From assembly GCA_910587275.1 (NCBI GenBank), contig CAJUMD010000005.1, forward strand, positions 1 through 64,000: 64,000 nt of DNA, in the 5' to 3' direction. This document shows, in pieces, positions 62,913 to 64,000 of the stretch. The translations under genes and the position numbers were made by a program. The DNA is from an uncultured Kineothrix sp. (GTDB taxonomy: Bacteria; Bacillota; Clostridia; Lachnospirales; Lachnospiraceae). The notes beneath the pieces were generated by a model. It did not search any database and was not told the origin of the DNA. It was given only the letters and a program-made list of their open reading frames with translations. The stretch's first letter is position 1. Each line of letters starts with the position of its first letter.

Positions 62913-64000
62913 ATGGGACTGGTTAAGGCGATTAGGGGAGCAGCAGGAACGGTACTGGCGGACCAGTGGAGGGAGTATTTTTACTGTGATGCACTGGGAA
63001 ATGACGTTTTGGCGGTAAAGGGAAGAAAGCGCGTAAGCGGGAAGGGAAGCAACACGAAAGGTGTGGACAATATCATCACCAACGGTTCTGTCGTGGCGGT
63101 GAATAAGGGACAGTGCATGATGATTGTGGACCAGGGCCGGGTGGTGGAATTCTGTGCGGAAGCAGGAGAATTTATCTATGACAGCTCGTCGGAACCGAGT
63201 CTGTTTTACGGGGATTTTGGGGAAAGCGTGGGCATGACGTTTGCCACGGTGGGCAGGCGTTTTACCTTTGGAGGGGATGCGGCGAAGGACCAGCGGATTT
63301 ATTTCTTTAATACAAAGGAGATTATGGGGAATAAGTACGGGACGGCGAGTCCGGTGCCGTTCCGCGTGGTGGATGCCAACATCGGTTTGGACATGGACAT
63401 TTCGCTGCGCTGCAATGGGGAATATTCTTATAAAATTACCGACCCGATGCTTTTTTATGCCAATGTGTGCGGCAACTTTACGGAGGATTATACGAGGGAC
63501 AACATAGACAGCCAGTTGAAGACGGAGCTTTTAACGGCGCTGCAGCCTGCTTTTGCAAGGATTTCCGAAATGGGTGTCCGTTACAGTTCCATTCCGAAGC
63601 ATACGGCGGAACTGGCGGATATACTGAATGAAGAACTGTCGGCGAAATGGTCACGGTTACGGGGAATTTCCATTGTATCCTTTGGGGTGAATGCAGTGAA
63701 AGCGTCTGCGGAAGACGAGGAGATGATTAAGAACCTCCAGCGGACGGCGGTATACCGGAATACGGACATGGCGGCTGCCGCACTGGTGGATGCGCAGGCG
63801 GATGCCATGCGGTCGGCGGCTTCCAACCAGGGTGCGGGTCCCGTAATGGGGTTTGCGGCGATGAATATGGCGAATATGGCGGGCGGAATGAATGCCAATG
63901 CCCTGTTCCAGATGGGACAGCAGGAAAATCGGGTGCAGGCAGCGGGACGGCAGGGGAATGCCGGACAGCCGGGAACGTTTTCCGGGACGGGGCGGATGCC
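62913..64000 (+). CDS. SPFH-domain protein (partial, runs off window)
   Basis: The open frame from ATG 62913 continues to the window end (over 360 codons seen, no stop). It begins MGLVKAIRGAAGTVLADQWR. The SPFH/virion-core-like domain (about 30-260) includes VAVNKGQCMMIVDQGRVVEF and ISLRCNGEYSYKITDPMLFY. A helix-rich Ala/Met/Gly tail follows (GFAAMNMANMAGGMNANALF). Related proteins often end in a zinc ribbon, which would lie beyond the window. The role, possibly membrane-scaffold assembly or stress, is not established. The start follows GGAGGGCGGCGGAAC. Confidence 0.8.
   Translation, partial: MGLVKAIRGAAGTVLADQWREYFYCDALGNDVLAVKGRKRVSGKGSNTKGVDNIITNGSVVAVNKGQCMMIVDQGRVVEFCAEAGEFIYDSSSEPSLFYGDFGESVGMTFATVGRRFTFGGDAAKDQRIYFFNTKEIMGNKYGTASPVPFRVVDANIGLDMDISLRCNGEYSYKITDPMLFYANVCGNFTEDYTRDNIDSQLKTELLTALQPAFARISEMGVRYSSIPKHTAELADILNEELSAKWSRLRGISIVSFGVNAVKASAEDEEMIKNLQRTAVYRNTDMAAAALVDAQADAMRSAASNQGAGPVMGFAAMNMANMAGGMNANALFQMGQQENRVQAAGRQGNAGQPGTFSGTGRM

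Overview
The window reads as chromosome of a Gram-positive, low-oxygen, endospore-lineage member of the Clostridia, most likely Lachnospiraceae. The evidence is the spoIIIA operon, spoIVB, an alpha/beta-type SASP, a SleB-type hydrolase, strong AGGAGG-like ribosome binding sites, ATP-type PEP carboxykinase, a stand-alone glycyl radical domain protein and maltodextrin ABC transport. I see no tRNA, rRNA, CRISPR array, insertion sequence, prophage or plasmid function. Gene spacing is tight and codon use looks uniform, so this is core chromosome rather than an island.

Layout. 1-3.3 kb: rpsO, pnp, and a minus-strand 81-residue glycyl radical protein. 3.5-9.2 kb: the complete spoIIIAA-AH operon. 9.2-12.4 kb: prfC and a transglutaminase-like lipoprotein. 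12.5-23.9 kb: the conserved Firmicutes block asp23-nusB-xseA-xseB-ispA-dxs-tlyA-nadK-argR-recN-spoIVB, followed in the usual spo0A position by a gene that keeps the Spo0A DNA-binding domain but has lost most of the receiver. 24-32.9 kb: glgA, a SpoVB/MurJ-like flippase, a two-Nudix-domain protein, a SASP, an unknown helical protein, a GH25 lysozyme-like protein, an AP2/degenerate-HNH protein and a SleB-like hydrolase. 32.9-38.2 kb: a purine operon purC-purF-purB plus a second PurF-like gene without the catalytic cysteine. 38.4-44.4 kb: a maltodextrin operon malE-malF-malG-malQ with a LacI-family regulator and tandem operator-like repeats. 44.5-52.2 kb: a chemoreceptor, an unknown coiled-coil protein, a CYTH-domain protein, thrC, a small membrane protein and an Xaa-Pro aminopeptidase. 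52.4-58 kb: pckA, rluF, ligA, metA. 58-64 kb: an XRE/S24 regulator, an ECF sigma operon with three membrane proteins, an orphan solute-binding lipoprotein and an SPFH protein cut by the window end.

How the genes fit together. SpoIIIA proteins and SpoIVB act in mother-cell/forespore communication, and the SASP and SleB-like protein act late in spore formation or germination, so the sporulation toolkit looks intact apart from the shortened spo0A. The purine genes form one transcription unit behind a clear promoter. The mal genes couple maltodextrin import to intracellular 4-alpha-glucanotransferase, with glgA elsewhere for storage.

The points most worth a second look are the receiver-deleted Spo0A, the cysteine-less PurF paralogue that keeps its PRPP loop and its four cluster cysteines, the AP2 protein with a broken HNH motif, and the 13-bp tandem repeats in front of the ECF sigma operon. 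No wholly new multi-gene system can be demonstrated from this sequence alone.
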